A stretch of 36,412 bases of DNA from contig JARLJJ010000308.1 of NCBI GenBank assembly GCA_031291275.1, positions 1 to 36,412 on the forward strand. The letters run 5' to 3'. The stretch is from Formivibrio sp. (GTDB taxonomy: Bacteria > Pseudomonadota > Gammaproteobacteria > Burkholderiales > Chitinibacteraceae). Position 1 is the stretch's first letter; each line of letters opens with the position of its first letter. Of this stretch, positions 1-7,961 are shown in pieces. The translations under genes and the position numbers were made by a program. The notes under the pieces are model-generated. The model ran no database searches. It was not told the DNA's origin and saw only the letters and a program-made list of their open reading frames with translations.

Positions 1-141
1 ACGCCTGATTACACTCAATAACGCCACGTCGATCACTCCTGATTCTCCTACTCGTGCCCGAGTAGGTCAGTGTCTATACGTGGGTCAAAATTCAATGCAA
101 ATCTCTATGCCTAGTGGGTCAGTTTTACGTGCAAATCAACA
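1..141. mobile_element. IS21-family-like terminal end (remnant or right end)
   Basis: Two imperfect direct copies of a GTGGGTCA...TGCAAATC unit lie at 80-103 and 114-138, and the second continues to a CAACA end at about 141. A weaker partial unit (AGTAGGTCA) sits at 61-69. Repeated GTGGGTCA/TGCAAAT units close to a terminal CA are typical of IS21-family (istA/istB) ends. The transposase genes would lie left of the window and no istB coding sequence can be recognised here. No target duplication can be tested because the other end is not in the window. The call rests on remembered family end patterns. Confidence 0.45.
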
Positions 142-256
142 TCCATATCTCAACAACAAGCTCTCTCCAGGAAATCTCCGAACAGAGGATCTGAGTGCTC
201 GCATTTCTCGTTTAGAAGAGGCATTGCAACAGCCTCAACATGTGCTAAACCAATAA
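2..256 (+). pseudogene. Open frame running in from the left edge, unidentified C-terminal tail
   Basis: Frame 2 is open from the window edge to a TAA at 254-256 (84 codons). Its last 38 codons, after the IS21-like end, read like a protein tail with a short helical stretch (DLSARISRLEEALQQ). The first part is the translation of the IS-like repeats, so the frame may be a chance fusion of IS end and host gene, or a gene tail truncated by the insertion. I do not recognise a family. An internal ATG at 95 would give only 53 residues. Confidence 0.25.
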
Positions 257-381
257 AATGTGATTGCTGTTTACGCATGAGGTTTTGGGCCGGTACGACC
301 GCTGTCTGGAAAATTGCAGTCGTGGGCGTGGCCGCGGTATCCAGTCACTGTTATCCCGGGAAAGCAGGAAATTCTAGCCAC
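257..381. other. Short intergenic stretch downstream of marR
   Basis: This stretch holds no supportable gene. It lies between the end of the left-edge frame and the stop codon of the minus-strand MarR gene. I found no convincing hairpin with a T-tract. Confidence 0.4.
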
Positions 382-855
382 TTATCGCTGCTCATCATTG
401 AAGCGCCGTAGCAGCAGCGTCAACTGCTCCAAGTCTGTCGCACTCCATTTCTCCACACGGTGCCGGAATGAATCGCCTTTATGGTGAATGGCTTTGCACA
501 TCTTGTTTCGGCCGTTTGCCGTCAGCTCCAGGACGATACTGCGCCCGTCCAAAGAATCCGCTCTAACTTCCACCAGCCCCTGCTCAACTAGCTTTGACGT
601 TAATCGGCTCGAAGCACTGCGGTCCATGCTCAAGGCGTCAGCAACGCGACTGGCTTTTGCTGGCCCAAAGGCATAGAGCCAACGGGCAATATGAAACGAT
701 GCCCGGGGCAGCTCTGGATGAAACAAGGCAGCAGTCTCGGCGGTCATGGCGCGCGAGGCGCTTAATAACGCGCTGAGTTGATCTCCGAGGGCGAGTACAA
801 GGTCTTCTTTAGGCGTCGCCGACCTTGCGGGTACAACTTTGTCAGGTGCATTCAT
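382..855 (-). CDS. MarR-family transcriptional regulator
   Basis: This 157-residue protein has the winged helix-turn-helix layout of MarR regulators, dimeric repressors usually released by small aromatic or oxidising ligands. The recognition-helix region is around residues 66-90 (ADALSMDRSASSRLTSKLVE), followed by the wing segment DSLDGRSIVLELT, with helical dimerisation segments on both sides. It is divergent from an SDR oxidoreductase, and a perfect palindrome at 934-947 between the two genes is a likely operator. That suggests it represses itself and the SDR gene. The ligand cannot be told from the sequence. The ATG at 855 is the only sensible start; the ribosome binding site is weak. Confidence 0.85.
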   Translation of the reverse strand: MNAPDKVVPARSATPKEDLVLALGDQLSALLSASRAMTAETAALFHPELPRASFHIARWLYAFGPAKASRVADALSMDRSASSRLTSKLVEQGLVEVRADSLDGRSIVLELTANGRNKMCKAIHHKGDSFRHRVEKWSATDLEQLTLLLRRFNDEQR

Positions 856-933
856 CTTATTTCATCCGGGGCGCAGCGTCGTCCAGTTCTACGACGGCAC
901 GATTTTAATGAAAAACATCAATTTCATGTATAG

Positions 934-947
934 TGGACATTTGTCCA
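934..947. promoter_or_regulatory. Candidate MarR operator between marR and SDR gene
   Basis: TGGACA-TT-TGTCCA is a perfect 14-bp inverted repeat; the next base pair out is mismatched, then four further flanking bases on each side pair again. It sits about 80 bp upstream of the MarR start and 18 bp before the SDR start, overlapping TATA-rich promoter-like sequence (929-955). Position and symmetry suit a MarR dimer site controlling both genes. This is inference from position; no binding data exist here. Confidence 0.6.
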
Positions 948-964
948 TTATATATCGCATCGTT

Positions 965-1906
965 ATGTCCTATCAAAATCCATCTGGACCTACTGTGGTT
1001 CTGACCGGAGCAACGAGCGGAATCGGTCAACTCGCAGCCATTGATCTGGCTAGGCGAGGCGCGCATCTGGTCCTTATCGCACGAGACCGAATCAAAGCAG
1101 AAGAGACTTGCACTCGTCTGCGCGCTGCCGCCTCGGGGTGCGCGGTTGATGTGCACTACGCAGATTTCAGTAGTCTCGAATCCGTCGCCACAGCAGCTAC
1201 CGAGATCGCATTGAAGTACGAGCGCATTGATGTATTGATCAACAACGCAGGGCTTCACGCGTTCGAGCAACGTGTGACGGGCGACGGCTTCGCGGAAATG
1301 GTTGCCGTGAACTATCTAGCGCCCTGGCTGTTGACAGACATCTTGCGAAGCAGCCTGCTCAGATCAACCCCTTCGCGCATCATTACTGTCGCATCGGAGG
1401 CATCCAGAGGTAGCGGTGGCATTGCACTGCCGTATGACCTTGTCAATACGGCCCCGTTTTCTCGGCTAGGCTCGTCGAGAATTTATGCGAAGACAAAGCT
1501 CATGAATATCATGTTCTCGAAGGAACTTGCGCGCCAGCTCCACGGTACAGGCGTTGCGGTTCATTGTCTGGACCCGGGCTTCAACGTCACTGGCTTGGGA
1601 CGTGAGCTTGGTTTTTCTGGAATGCTCTCGAAGATTTTTAACCGTTTTGGCATAGGTGATCCGCGGCGTGGTGCTGGAATTATTATTCGATTGGCGAGTG
1701 ACCCGGATGTGGCCCCAGCCACTGGTGGCTATTTTTCAGTCAAGCGGGCAATGGAAATAGAGCCAGCGCAACCGTCCAATAACCCCTCCGCCTGCGAGAA
1801 CCTTTGGTCAAACACTGCCCAGATTGTTGATCGTATTCGGATCGATAACAGCCATCGATCCCGGAGAAGTGCAGAAGGATTCGCCACCGTGAGATTGGGG
1901 GAGTGA
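965..1906 (+). CDS. Short-chain dehydrogenase/reductase (SDR)
   Basis: This is a 313-residue NAD(P)-dependent oxidoreductase of the classical/extended SDR fold. The N-terminal TGATSGIG dinucleotide-binding motif, the NNAG motif (LINNAGLH), a serine-containing strand (RIITVASEAS), the YAKTK catalytic YxxxK and a following DPG loop are all present. It resembles retinol dehydrogenase/WW-domain oxidoreductase-type SDRs that act on diverse ketones or alcohols, but the substrate is not predictable. The ATG at 965 (MSYQNPSG) is chosen because the Rossmann motif follows directly, whereas the longer frame from 839 would run through the putative operator. It probably forms a regulated pair with the divergent MarR gene. 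The C-terminal 40 residues are low in recognisable motif. Confidence 0.85.
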   Translation: MSYQNPSGPTVVLTGATSGIGQLAAIDLARRGAHLVLIARDRIKAEETCTRLRAAASGCAVDVHYADFSSLESVATAATEIALKYERIDVLINNAGLHAFEQRVTGDGFAEMVAVNYLAPWLLTDILRSSLLRSTPSRIITVASEASRGSGGIALPYDLVNTAPFSRLGSSRIYAKTKLMNIMFSKELARQLHGTGVAVHCLDPGFNVTGLGRELGFSGMLSKIFNRFGIGDPRRGAGIIIRLASDPDVAPATGGYFSVKRAMEIEPAQPSNNPSACENLWSNTAQIVDRIRIDNSHRSRRSAEGFATVRLGE

Positions 1907-2251
1907 GCGCAGCCGCACCGGGAGGGCTAAGCTGCACTAGTCGTTGCCTATTTCTGGCCGAAAGCCATCAACGCAGCTCGTTGGCATCAACGTCAGCTTT
2001 GGCCGAGGAGCCACAAACTGACACGGGCTACCGGAGACGGCTCTACTCAGTTACCAGTCGTTCGCCTGCCTGTGCGCTCTGCGACAGCTAACTAAGTTGA
2101 GCCACCATATGCAGACCGGTATCAAATTGCGATTCGCCGGCCCAAACATGCATTTGCCTTATCAGCATGGAGAGCAACTACACGAAATGGTGAGACTGAG
2201 GGTGTTTGATTCTGCTGAGTGACCAGAGAATCCGGGTGCGTCAAAAATTTG
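1907..2251. other. Intergenic region between SDR and LysR genes
   Basis: These 345 bp lie between the convergent ends of the SDR and LysR genes. Short open frames here show no recognisable protein. I see no clear terminator hairpin with a T-run, repeat or RNA gene. Confidence 0.4.
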
Positions 2252-3160
2252 TCAGAGTTGGTCAGCCGACGATTTGATGAAGTCGACGAACGCGCGCAGC
2301 GGTGCGGGCAGGAGTCGCTGGCCGGAATAGTAAAGAAAAGGACCCGAGAAGCATTGCCACCATGGTTCGAGGACTGGCTCAAGGCGACCACTGTCGAGAT
2401 GCGGTCGCAGCCAGTCCTCAAAAAGGTAAATAATACCGGTACCAGCGATGGCGGCGTCGACCGCGAGGTCGACAGCCGCACCAACCTGCACGAGGAGCGG
2501 ACCGGAAGGATCGATCTTCACCGCCTTGCCTTCGCGCTCAAACTCCCAGGGTGGCATTGCGCCACTGCTGAAGCGGCCGCGCAGGCAAGCGTGGCTGAGC
2601 AGGTCACTCGGGTGCTGAGGACGTCCGAAGCGATCGAGGTAGTCTGGCGATGCGGCAGTCGCGAAGCGCTGGACGCGTGGCCCGATCGGGACCGCGATCA
2701 TGTCGTTTTCCAGCCGTTCATCGTAGCGGATCCCGGCGTCACAGCCGGCTGCAATAACATCGACGAAGCTGTCGTCGGCGATCACTTCCAGTCTGATCTC
2801 GGGATATGCGGCGAGGAAGGGCGGTACGATCGCTGGTAGCACCAAGCGCGCGGCACTGACTGGGACATTGAGCCTTAACGTGCCCGCTGGCCGGCTACGA
2901 AAACCATCAACTACCTCGAGAGCTGCTTGGACCTCGTTCAAGGCGGGGCGCAGCCGTTCGAGCAAGCGCTGCCCGGCCTCTGTAGGGACCACGCTGCGCG
3001 TAGTGCGATGGAATAGCCTGACACCGAGTAAGGTTTCCAGCCGACGCACCGCCTCACTGAGCCCGGAAGCGCTGCCGCCACTTGCCCGTGCGCCGTCGCG
3101 AAAACCCTTGGCGTTCGCCACCGCGAGGAAGGCGTTCAAATCATTTAGGTCGATTTCCAT
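2252..3160 (-). CDS. LysR-family transcriptional regulator
   Basis: This 302-residue LysR-type regulator has an N-terminal winged HTH (about residues 5-65, with LNDLNAFLAVANAKGF, SEAVRRLETLLGVRLFHRTT and VVPTEAGQRLL) and a C-terminal periplasmic-binding-like effector domain. Length is normal for the family. It is divergent from the YdbC-like aldo-keto reductase, the classic arrangement in which a LysR protein controls its neighbour. It is close in style to the many LTTRs paired with oxidoreductases in proteobacteria. The ATG at 3160 has no obvious Shine-Dalgarno sequence and follows an A/T-rich stretch, so the mRNA may be nearly leaderless. The effector is unknown. Confidence 0.9.
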   Translation of the reverse strand: MEIDLNDLNAFLAVANAKGFRDGARASGGSASGLSEAVRRLETLLGVRLFHRTTRSVVPTEAGQRLLERLRPALNEVQAALEVVDGFRSRPAGTLRLNVPVSAARLVLPAIVPPFLAAYPEIRLEVIADDSFVDVIAAGCDAGIRYDERLENDMIAVPIGPRVQRFATAASPDYLDRFGRPQHPSDLLSHACLRGRFSSGAMPPWEFEREGKAVKIDPSGPLLVQVGAAVDLAVDAAIAGTGIIYLFEDWLRPHLDSGRLEPVLEPWWQCFSGPFLYYSGQRLLPAPLRAFVDFIKSSADQL

Positions 3161-3194
3161 TGTTCTAAAAATAGCACAGCCCGTACCGATTATG

Positions 3195-3226
3195 GCTAAT
3201 TGTAAAACAAACAGTCCACGATTAGC
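3195..3226. promoter_or_regulatory. Candidate LysR-regulator binding region
   Basis: In the 100-bp gap between the divergent LysR and aldo-keto reductase genes, GCTAAT (3195-3200) and ATTAGC (3221-3226) form an inverted repeat with arms 26 bp apart. LysR-type regulators commonly bind such divergent regions, though usually at T-N11-A sites with closer arms. The arms are short, so this is a weak candidate. Confidence 0.3.
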
Positions 3227-3260
3227 ATGGCCTCAAGTAAACCCACCAGGAGATTCAATC

Positions 3261-4127
3261 ATGCCCAACATCGACAAATCGGAAAGCTATAAGCTCGGTA
3301 GCTACACCGTGAATCGGCTCGGCTATGGCGCTATGCAACTCGCGGGCCCCGGCGTATTCGGCCCGCCCAAGGATCGTGGAGCGGCGTTGACCATCCTGCG
3401 CGAGGCCGTTTCGAACGAAGTGAACCACATTGATACCAGTGATTTCTATGGCCCGCACATAACCAACCAACTCATCCGCGAGGCGTTGCATCCCTTCCCT
3501 GACGACCTAGCCATTGTCACCAAGGTTGGTGCCCGGCGAGGCGAGGATGGATCATGGATTGCGGCCTTTTCGCCCACAGAATTGACCCAAGCGGTTCACG
3601 ACAATCTCCGTAATCTGGGCCTCGATGTGCTCGATGTCGTCAATCTGCGATGCATGTTCGACGTGCATCAACCAGCCGAAGGCTCTATCGAGGCACAACT
3701 CAGTGCCTTGGCAGAGCTTCAGCAACAGGGGTTAGTGCGTCACATCGGGTTGAGCAATGTCACTCGGGCACAGATTGAGGCAGCACGTAGCATTTGCGAA
3801 ATCGTCTGCGTTCAGAACAATTACAATTTGGCACATCGGCACGACGATGCGCTGATCGATGAACTTGCCCACAAAGGTATCGCCTATGTGCCGTTCTTTC
3901 CACTCGGCGGGTTTTCGCCACTACAGTCTTCTACTCTATCGAACGTTGCCTGCCGACTCGGGGTCACGCCAATGCAGGTCGCATTGTCCTGGTTGCTGCA
4001 CCGGTCGCCCAACATCTTGTTGATCCCCGGCACGTCGTCAGTTACTCACCTCCGCGAGAACCTTGCCGCCGCGCGGCTTGCGCTCTCGCCGGAAAGCTTG
4101 TCGGAGCTGGACGGGATTGCTTCATGA
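3261..4127 (+). CDS. pdxI: Aldo/keto reductase, YdbC/PdxI-like (pyridoxal reductase family)
   Basis: This 288-residue aldo/keto reductase follows E. coli YdbC closely from memory, including VNRLGYGAMQLAGPGVFGPP, HIDTSDFYGPH, IVTKVGARRGEDGSW, FSPTELTQAVHDNLRNLGLD, GLVRHIGLSN and IPGTSS. YdbC/PdxI is reported as an NADPH-dependent pyridoxal reductase in vitamin B6 salvage. The catalytic Asp and Tyr (DTSDFYG) and Lys (TKVG) of the AKR fold are visible. The start at 3261 is chosen for the AGGAGA ribosome binding site at 3248-3253; the longer upstream frame overlaps the LysR gene antisense. It is divergent from that regulator. Family membership is firm; the B6 role is by homology only. Confidence 0.85.
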   Translation: MPNIDKSESYKLGSYTVNRLGYGAMQLAGPGVFGPPKDRGAALTILREAVSNEVNHIDTSDFYGPHITNQLIREALHPFPDDLAIVTKVGARRGEDGSWIAAFSPTELTQAVHDNLRNLGLDVLDVVNLRCMFDVHQPAEGSIEAQLSALAELQQQGLVRHIGLSNVTRAQIEAARSICEIVCVQNNYNLAHRHDDALIDELAHKGIAYVPFFPLGGFSPLQSSTLSNVACRLGVTPMQVALSWLLHRSPNILLIPGTSSVTHLRENLAAARLALSPESLSELDGIAS

Positions 4128-4135
4128 GCTTGCCC

Positions 4136-4152
4136 CCCGCAAAATTCGCGGG
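4136..4152 (+). terminator. Weak hairpin after the aldo-keto reductase gene
   Basis: CCCGC (4136-4140) and GCGGG (4148-4152) form a 5-bp GC-rich stem with a 7-base loop shortly after the stop codon. It has no T-tract, so it is at best a weak or factor-assisted terminator. Confidence 0.25.
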
Positions 4153-4549
4153 CGGGTTCATTGTACTAGGCGACCAAGATCTTTCTATGGCAACCGCCTT
4201 TGCCGGCCAGATATGGAACTAACTCATTGATTCAGATCGATCTGCTGACAATGGGGACGGCCGCAACCTGAGCGGAGCAGCCATCGGAAGGCCGGTTTCT
4301 GGAAACCGCAACCGGCAGCAAAGGCCGATTGTGTGAGTACCTGATTCTACCCATTAGCAGTCAACCAGTTTGGCAAGACTGATTGGGAGCGCATCGCGGA
4401 TGCATTTTGCACTGAGTGATCGTGGCTTTTCATCATCGGAAACCTTGGCCCACTTCATCAGCCTGCGCATCACTGTTCCCACGCAGGTCAAAATCTAGAA
4501 CCAATAGCAATTGTTACACCGAGTCGGCGAATTATTGGCCTGTTAATTA
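4153..4549. other. Intergenic region between aldo-keto reductase and stressosome operon ends
   Basis: About 400 bp separate two convergent transcription units. The only overlapping open frames are antisense to the GGDEF-EAL gene or lack recognisable content. No RNA gene or repeat is evident. CCAATA and TATTGG at about 4500-4540 could form a long-loop stem at the end of the minus-strand operon, but it is weak. Confidence 0.35.
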
Positions 4550-6547
4550 TCAGCGCAAACAACTTTTTCGTAGCAAGCGTTCAAACTCGCTCGCGGGCAA
4601 GGGTCTGGCAAAGAGATACCCTTGGTATTCATCGCAGCCGTTGTCTGCGAGGAAAGCCAGCTCACCGGTTGTTTCAACCCCTTCGGCAATGATACTTAAA
4701 CCGAAGGCTTGCGATAGATGAATGATTTCTTTGACCATCGTTCGCGCCTGCGCATCCGATTCCATTTCATGCACGAATGACTGGTCGATCTTGAGTCTGT
4801 CGACTGGCAATCGTCGCAGGTAGGCGAGTGATGAATAGCCTGTGCCGAAATCGTCGAGCGAGATGCTGGCACCCAGTGTCCGAAGTCTGTTGAGGATGCG
4901 GATTGATTCGTCGATATCCTCCATCAAGCTGCTCTCAGTAACCTCGATTTCCAGTGAACCTGGCGTCAGCGTACTGGTTGCAAGCAACGACTCCAGTGCG
5001 TTCAGAATGCCGTCATGGCGGAATTGTCGTGGTGAAACATTGACTGCCATTCGTAGTGCAGGAAGACCATCGTGCTGCCAGCTGTGATTCTGCGCATTGG
5101 CGGTAGCCAGCACCCATTCGCCAATCGGCCCGATAAGGCCGGTTTCCTCGGCCAGGGTGATGAACCGTGCGGGATAAATCATGCCCAGTTCCGGGTGCTG
5201 CCAACGGATCAGCGCTTCGGCGCCCACGATGACGCCGTCTGCAACACGAACTTGCGGCTGGTAATACAGGCTGAATTCTCCTTTCTCCAGACCGCCCCAA
5301 AGTGCATTCTCAAGCTTGACTCGTTCAGCCGCGAAAATACTCAGATCCCGCGTATAAAACTGAATGGTGCCACCCCCCGCAGCTTTGGCGCGGTGCATGG
5401 CTGTATCGGCATTGGCGAGCAATTTTTCAACATCTTTGCCGTCGTCAGGGTAGAGGCTTGTGCCGATACTGCATGTCAGATGAATGGAATGACCATCAAC
5501 CGCAAACGGTTGCATGAATATGGCAAGGATTTCGCTGGCACCGCGCAAAGCGTCCTGAACGCCTTCTTTCAATCCCGCCATGACTATTACGAACTCATCG
5601 CCGCTTTGCCGTGCAACGGTATCCCCATCGCGCACGCTTTGCTGCAAACGGCTGGCAATGTCCTTGATCAGTGCATCGCCGAACAAATGTCCCATGCTGT
5701 CGTTGATGAATTTGAAACGCTCGATGCCGACACAGAGCACGGCCAGCGCTTGATCTTGGAAGCGCATGCCTTGTGCGATTGCCTGTTCAATGCGGTCTTT
5801 AAGCAGATTGCGGTTGGCCAGATGGGTTAGGGCATCGTGTGTTGCCAGATACTCGATTTTAGCTTCATAGGCTTTGCGTTCTGTGAGGTCGCGGACATAT
5901 GCGGTGAAGAACGGAGCTTCATCGACATCAATAAAGGCGATGGCCATTTCTGCGGGAAATTCACTGGCGTCGGCGCGGCATGCGATGATTTCTTCTCGTT
6001 GCCCAATGGTCGAGCCTTCGCCATCCTCCTGGTAGAAGCCGAGCATCTGGCGAAAGGCCTCGCGCAGAGTAATCGGCAGGATGAGATCAGCCAAATCATG
6101 GCCGATAACCTGCGATCGGGTATGACCGAACATTTGCTCGGATGCCGGATTGAAGTCGAGAATGCGGCCAGTGGCATCAAAGGCAATAATGCTATCGAAG
6201 GCACTGCCGAGGATTGCGGTTTTGCGCCGCTCACTATCGCGCAGCGACTGGTTCATTTCCAGGGTCTGGCGGTGGGTCATCTCGAACAGGGCCATGACCT
6301 GGGTAAGAAATGCTTCGCTACGTACATGGGTCTGTCCGCGAGGCGCAGCGGTGGTGCTGTGTGATGTCAGTTCCTGTAGTAACCGGGAGTGAAGGCTGAT
6401 CAGCCCGAGAATGCTCTGTTCGCCGGCAATTGCCCTGCGGCCCAACTCGTAGGCGCGCTGCAAGGCAATTTCTTCATCACCCCCATCCAGGTAGTCGAAA
6501 AAAGCTACCTCATAATCAGCCGCATAATCGCGTTTGTCAGCACGCAT
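4550..6547 (-). CDS. RsbU_N-PAS-GGDEF-EAL protein, stressosome output c-di-GMP enzyme
   Basis: This 665-residue soluble protein has an RsbU N-terminal-like helical domain (residues 10-60, with FFDYLDGGDEEIALQRAYEL), a PAS domain (110-225), GGDEF (about 232-400; SGDEF at 315-319) and EAL (about 410-655). The EAL part keeps GAEALIRW, DDFGTGYSSL, the K of LKIDQSF and IAEGVET, so phosphodiesterase activity is likely. The GGDEF part has a Ser in the first position but a proper inhibitory RxxD (306-309) five residues before the motif. In Bacillus the RsbU N-terminus is where RsbT docks, so this protein is probably controlled directly by the upstream RsbT. It overlaps the RsbX-like gene by 11 bp; GGAGG lies 12 bases before the ATG. 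Net synthesis versus hydrolysis is not predictable. Confidence 0.88.
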   Translation of the reverse strand: MRADKRDYAADYEVAFFDYLDGGDEEIALQRAYELGRRAIAGEQSILGLISLHSRLLQELTSHSTTAAPRGQTHVRSEAFLTQVMALFEMTHRQTLEMNQSLRDSERRKTAILGSAFDSIIAFDATGRILDFNPASEQMFGHTRSQVIGHDLADLILPITLREAFRQMLGFYQEDGEGSTIGQREEIIACRADASEFPAEMAIAFIDVDEAPFFTAYVRDLTERKAYEAKIEYLATHDALTHLANRNLLKDRIEQAIAQGMRFQDQALAVLCVGIERFKFINDSMGHLFGDALIKDIASRLQQSVRDGDTVARQSGDEFVIVMAGLKEGVQDALRGASEILAIFMQPFAVDGHSIHLTCSIGTSLYPDDGKDVEKLLANADTAMHRAKAAGGGTIQFYTRDLSIFAAERVKLENALWGGLEKGEFSLYYQPQVRVADGVIVGAEALIRWQHPELGMIYPARFITLAEETGLIGPIGEWVLATANAQNHSWQHDGLPALRMAVNVSPRQFRHDGILNALESLLATSTLTPGSLEIEVTESSLMEDIDESIRILNRLRTLGASISLDDFGTGYSSLAYLRRLPVDRLKIDQSFVHEMESDAQARTMVKEIIHLSQAFGLSIIAEGVETTGELAFLADNGCDEYQGYLFARPLPASEFERLLRKSCLR

Positions 6548-7202
6548 GGTGATTGCTTTCCTCCGTAACGACGGAACAACCCAGCCAGCGCAAAACCAGA
6601 ACCAACGCGTCGTCAGTTGTCTTGCCGTGTCGCTCGAGGATAAGTCGAGCTAATTGATCGGGAGCGCCTCGGGAGAATTCCTCAGAAAGAAACCGCTCAT
6701 GGATTCCATCCGTCGCAAAAACCAGCAAATCACCAGGGGAGATGATCATGCTTTTGGTTTCTATGGCAGGCAGGCGGTAGCCGACCACGCCATTGCGATT
6801 GGTTAAATAGCGGTCTTTACGCAGTGGGTCTTGTCTGGATGCGATCAAGATGGCTTCAATGTTGCCAATGCCAGCCCAAGTAAGCATTGACTGGGTAGAT
6901 TCTAGTGCAGCCAGAGCCATGACCGCGCCACGTGTTTTCTGTAAGTTTTCGTGACATCGTTGAAACAGCGAAATGATCGGCTCGTTAGCATATTCCCGCA
7001 GGATGTTGATCGTGGTGGCGGCCGCTTCGGCCGCTTCATTGCCATGCCCAAGGCCATCTACGACGGCAATAAGCACGCCGTTATTGGTTGCTTGCACCAG
7101 CGAAGCATCCCCCGATTGCCGCTCCCCGGTGAGTGCACGACTGGCAACAGCATATTCATAGACAGGTTTTCCAGCGTTCAGCATGCTGGCTACTCTTTCC
7201 AT
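6537..7202 (-). CDS. rsbX: RsbX-like SpoIIE/PP2C-family serine phosphatase
   Basis: This short (221-residue) stand-alone SpoIIE-type PP2C phosphatase has the metal-binding aspartates seen in VVDGLGHGNEA and ATDGIHE and the family strand LTWAGIGNIEA. In stressosome operons RsbX removes phosphates from RsbR and RsbS to reset the complex, and its position directly after rsbT fits. It overlaps rsbT by 13 bp and the GGDEF-EAL gene by 11 bp, so translation is probably coupled. A second ATG at 7181, preceded by a GGAAAGAG purine stretch, is an equally plausible start and would remove seven residues and the overlap. No sensory domain is present, unlike RsbU. Confidence 0.87.
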   Translation of the reverse strand: MERVASMLNAGKPVYEYAVASRALTGERQSGDASLVQATNNGVLIAVVDGLGHGNEAAEAAATTINILREYANEPIISLFQRCHENLQKTRGAVMALAALESTQSMLTWAGIGNIEAILIASRQDPLRKDRYLTNRNGVVGYRLPAIETKSMIISPGDLLVFATDGIHERFLSEEFSRGAPDQLARLILERHGKTTDDALVLVLRWLGCSVVTEESNHHAC

Positions 7203-7600
7203 TTGGTCATGGTCACAGTGGTCCCTTTCCCGACATCGGAGGCGATTTCGAACTCGTCCATCAGTCTTTTTGAACCGGGCAGTCCAAGGCCCAGCCCCCC
7301 GGAGGTGCTGTATCCATCTTGCATTGCCGAATACAGATCGGCGATACCCGGGCCATTATCGCGTGCAACGATCATGACGCCGGTTTTCTGACCCTGTCTC
7401 ACGAGTCCCAGCTTGAGTTCTCCTTTGCCGGCATAACTGATGATGTTGCGTGTAACTTCTGAGATGGCCGTAGCAATCAGCGTGAGCTCGCTCGAAGAAA
7501 AGTGCAGGGCAGAGGCGATCTCTCGTCCTCGCAAACGTGCGGTGACAAGGTCAGCCTCGCTGCAAATAGGAACGCATAATTCATCAGACACGATGTTCAT
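7190..7600 (-). CDS. rsbT: RsbT-like serine/threonine switch kinase
   Basis: This 136-residue GHKL-type kinase of the anti-sigma-factor/RsbT family has an N-box (SEVTRNIISYAGKG), a G1 box (DNGPGIADL) and a G2 box (GLGLGLPGSKRLMDEF). RsbT is held by the RsbR-RsbS stressosome, phosphorylates both on stress and is then released to bind a downstream partner. Here that partner is probably the RsbU_N-bearing GGDEF-EAL protein two genes on, as no RsbU phosphatase or sigma-B is present. The start at 7600 overlaps rsbS by 17 bp. Length is as in Bacillus RsbT (about 133). Confidence 0.92.
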   Translation of the reverse strand: MNIVSDELCVPICSEADLVTARLRGREIASALHFSSSELTLIATAISEVTRNIISYAGKGELKLGLVRQGQKTGVMIVARDNGPGIADLYSAMQDGYSTSGGLGLGLPGSKRLMDEFEIASDVGKGTTVTMTKWKE

Positions 7601-7961
7601 GGCCTAAGTTAACGTCAAGAAGTGCCAATCCATCTTCCAGATCCAGCGCGGTTTCGATACCCGTGAGTGTTAAGCCCAGTTGCACCATGGAGAACGCTAC
7701 ATCAGGCTGGATGCCGACAATGATGGTTCTGGCACCGATTAATTGGGTCATCTGGGCGATATTTCGCAAGGTACGGGCAGCAAACGAATCAAGCACGTCG
7801 AGAACAGTCACATCAATGATGACGCCGGTTGCCCGATAGAGTTTGACTTCAGCCACCAGCTCATCGCGCAGTCCGACCAGATCCGCATCCATCAAGGTTT
7901 CCTGTACCGATGCGATCAGCGTTTTACCCAGTTTCAGGATCGGTGCCCGCGAATGGTTCAT
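7584..7961 (-). CDS. rsbS: RsbS stressosome scaffold (STAS domain)
   Basis: This 125-residue single STAS domain protein has the RsbS signature DVTVLDVLDSFAARTLRNIA. The serine falls at residue 59, the same number as the phosphorylated Ser59 of Bacillus RsbS. RsbS forms the stressosome core with RsbR and sequesters RsbT until Ser59 is phosphorylated. The gene overlaps rsbR by 4 bp (ATGA type) and rsbT by 17 bp, so the three proteins should be made in fixed ratio. Confidence 0.93.
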   Translation of the reverse strand: MNHSRAPILKLGKTLIASVQETLMDADLVGLRDELVAEVKLYRATGVIIDVTVLDVLDSFAARTLRNIAQMTQLIGARTIIVGIQPDVAFSMVQLGLTLTGIETALDLEDGLALLDVNLGHEHRV

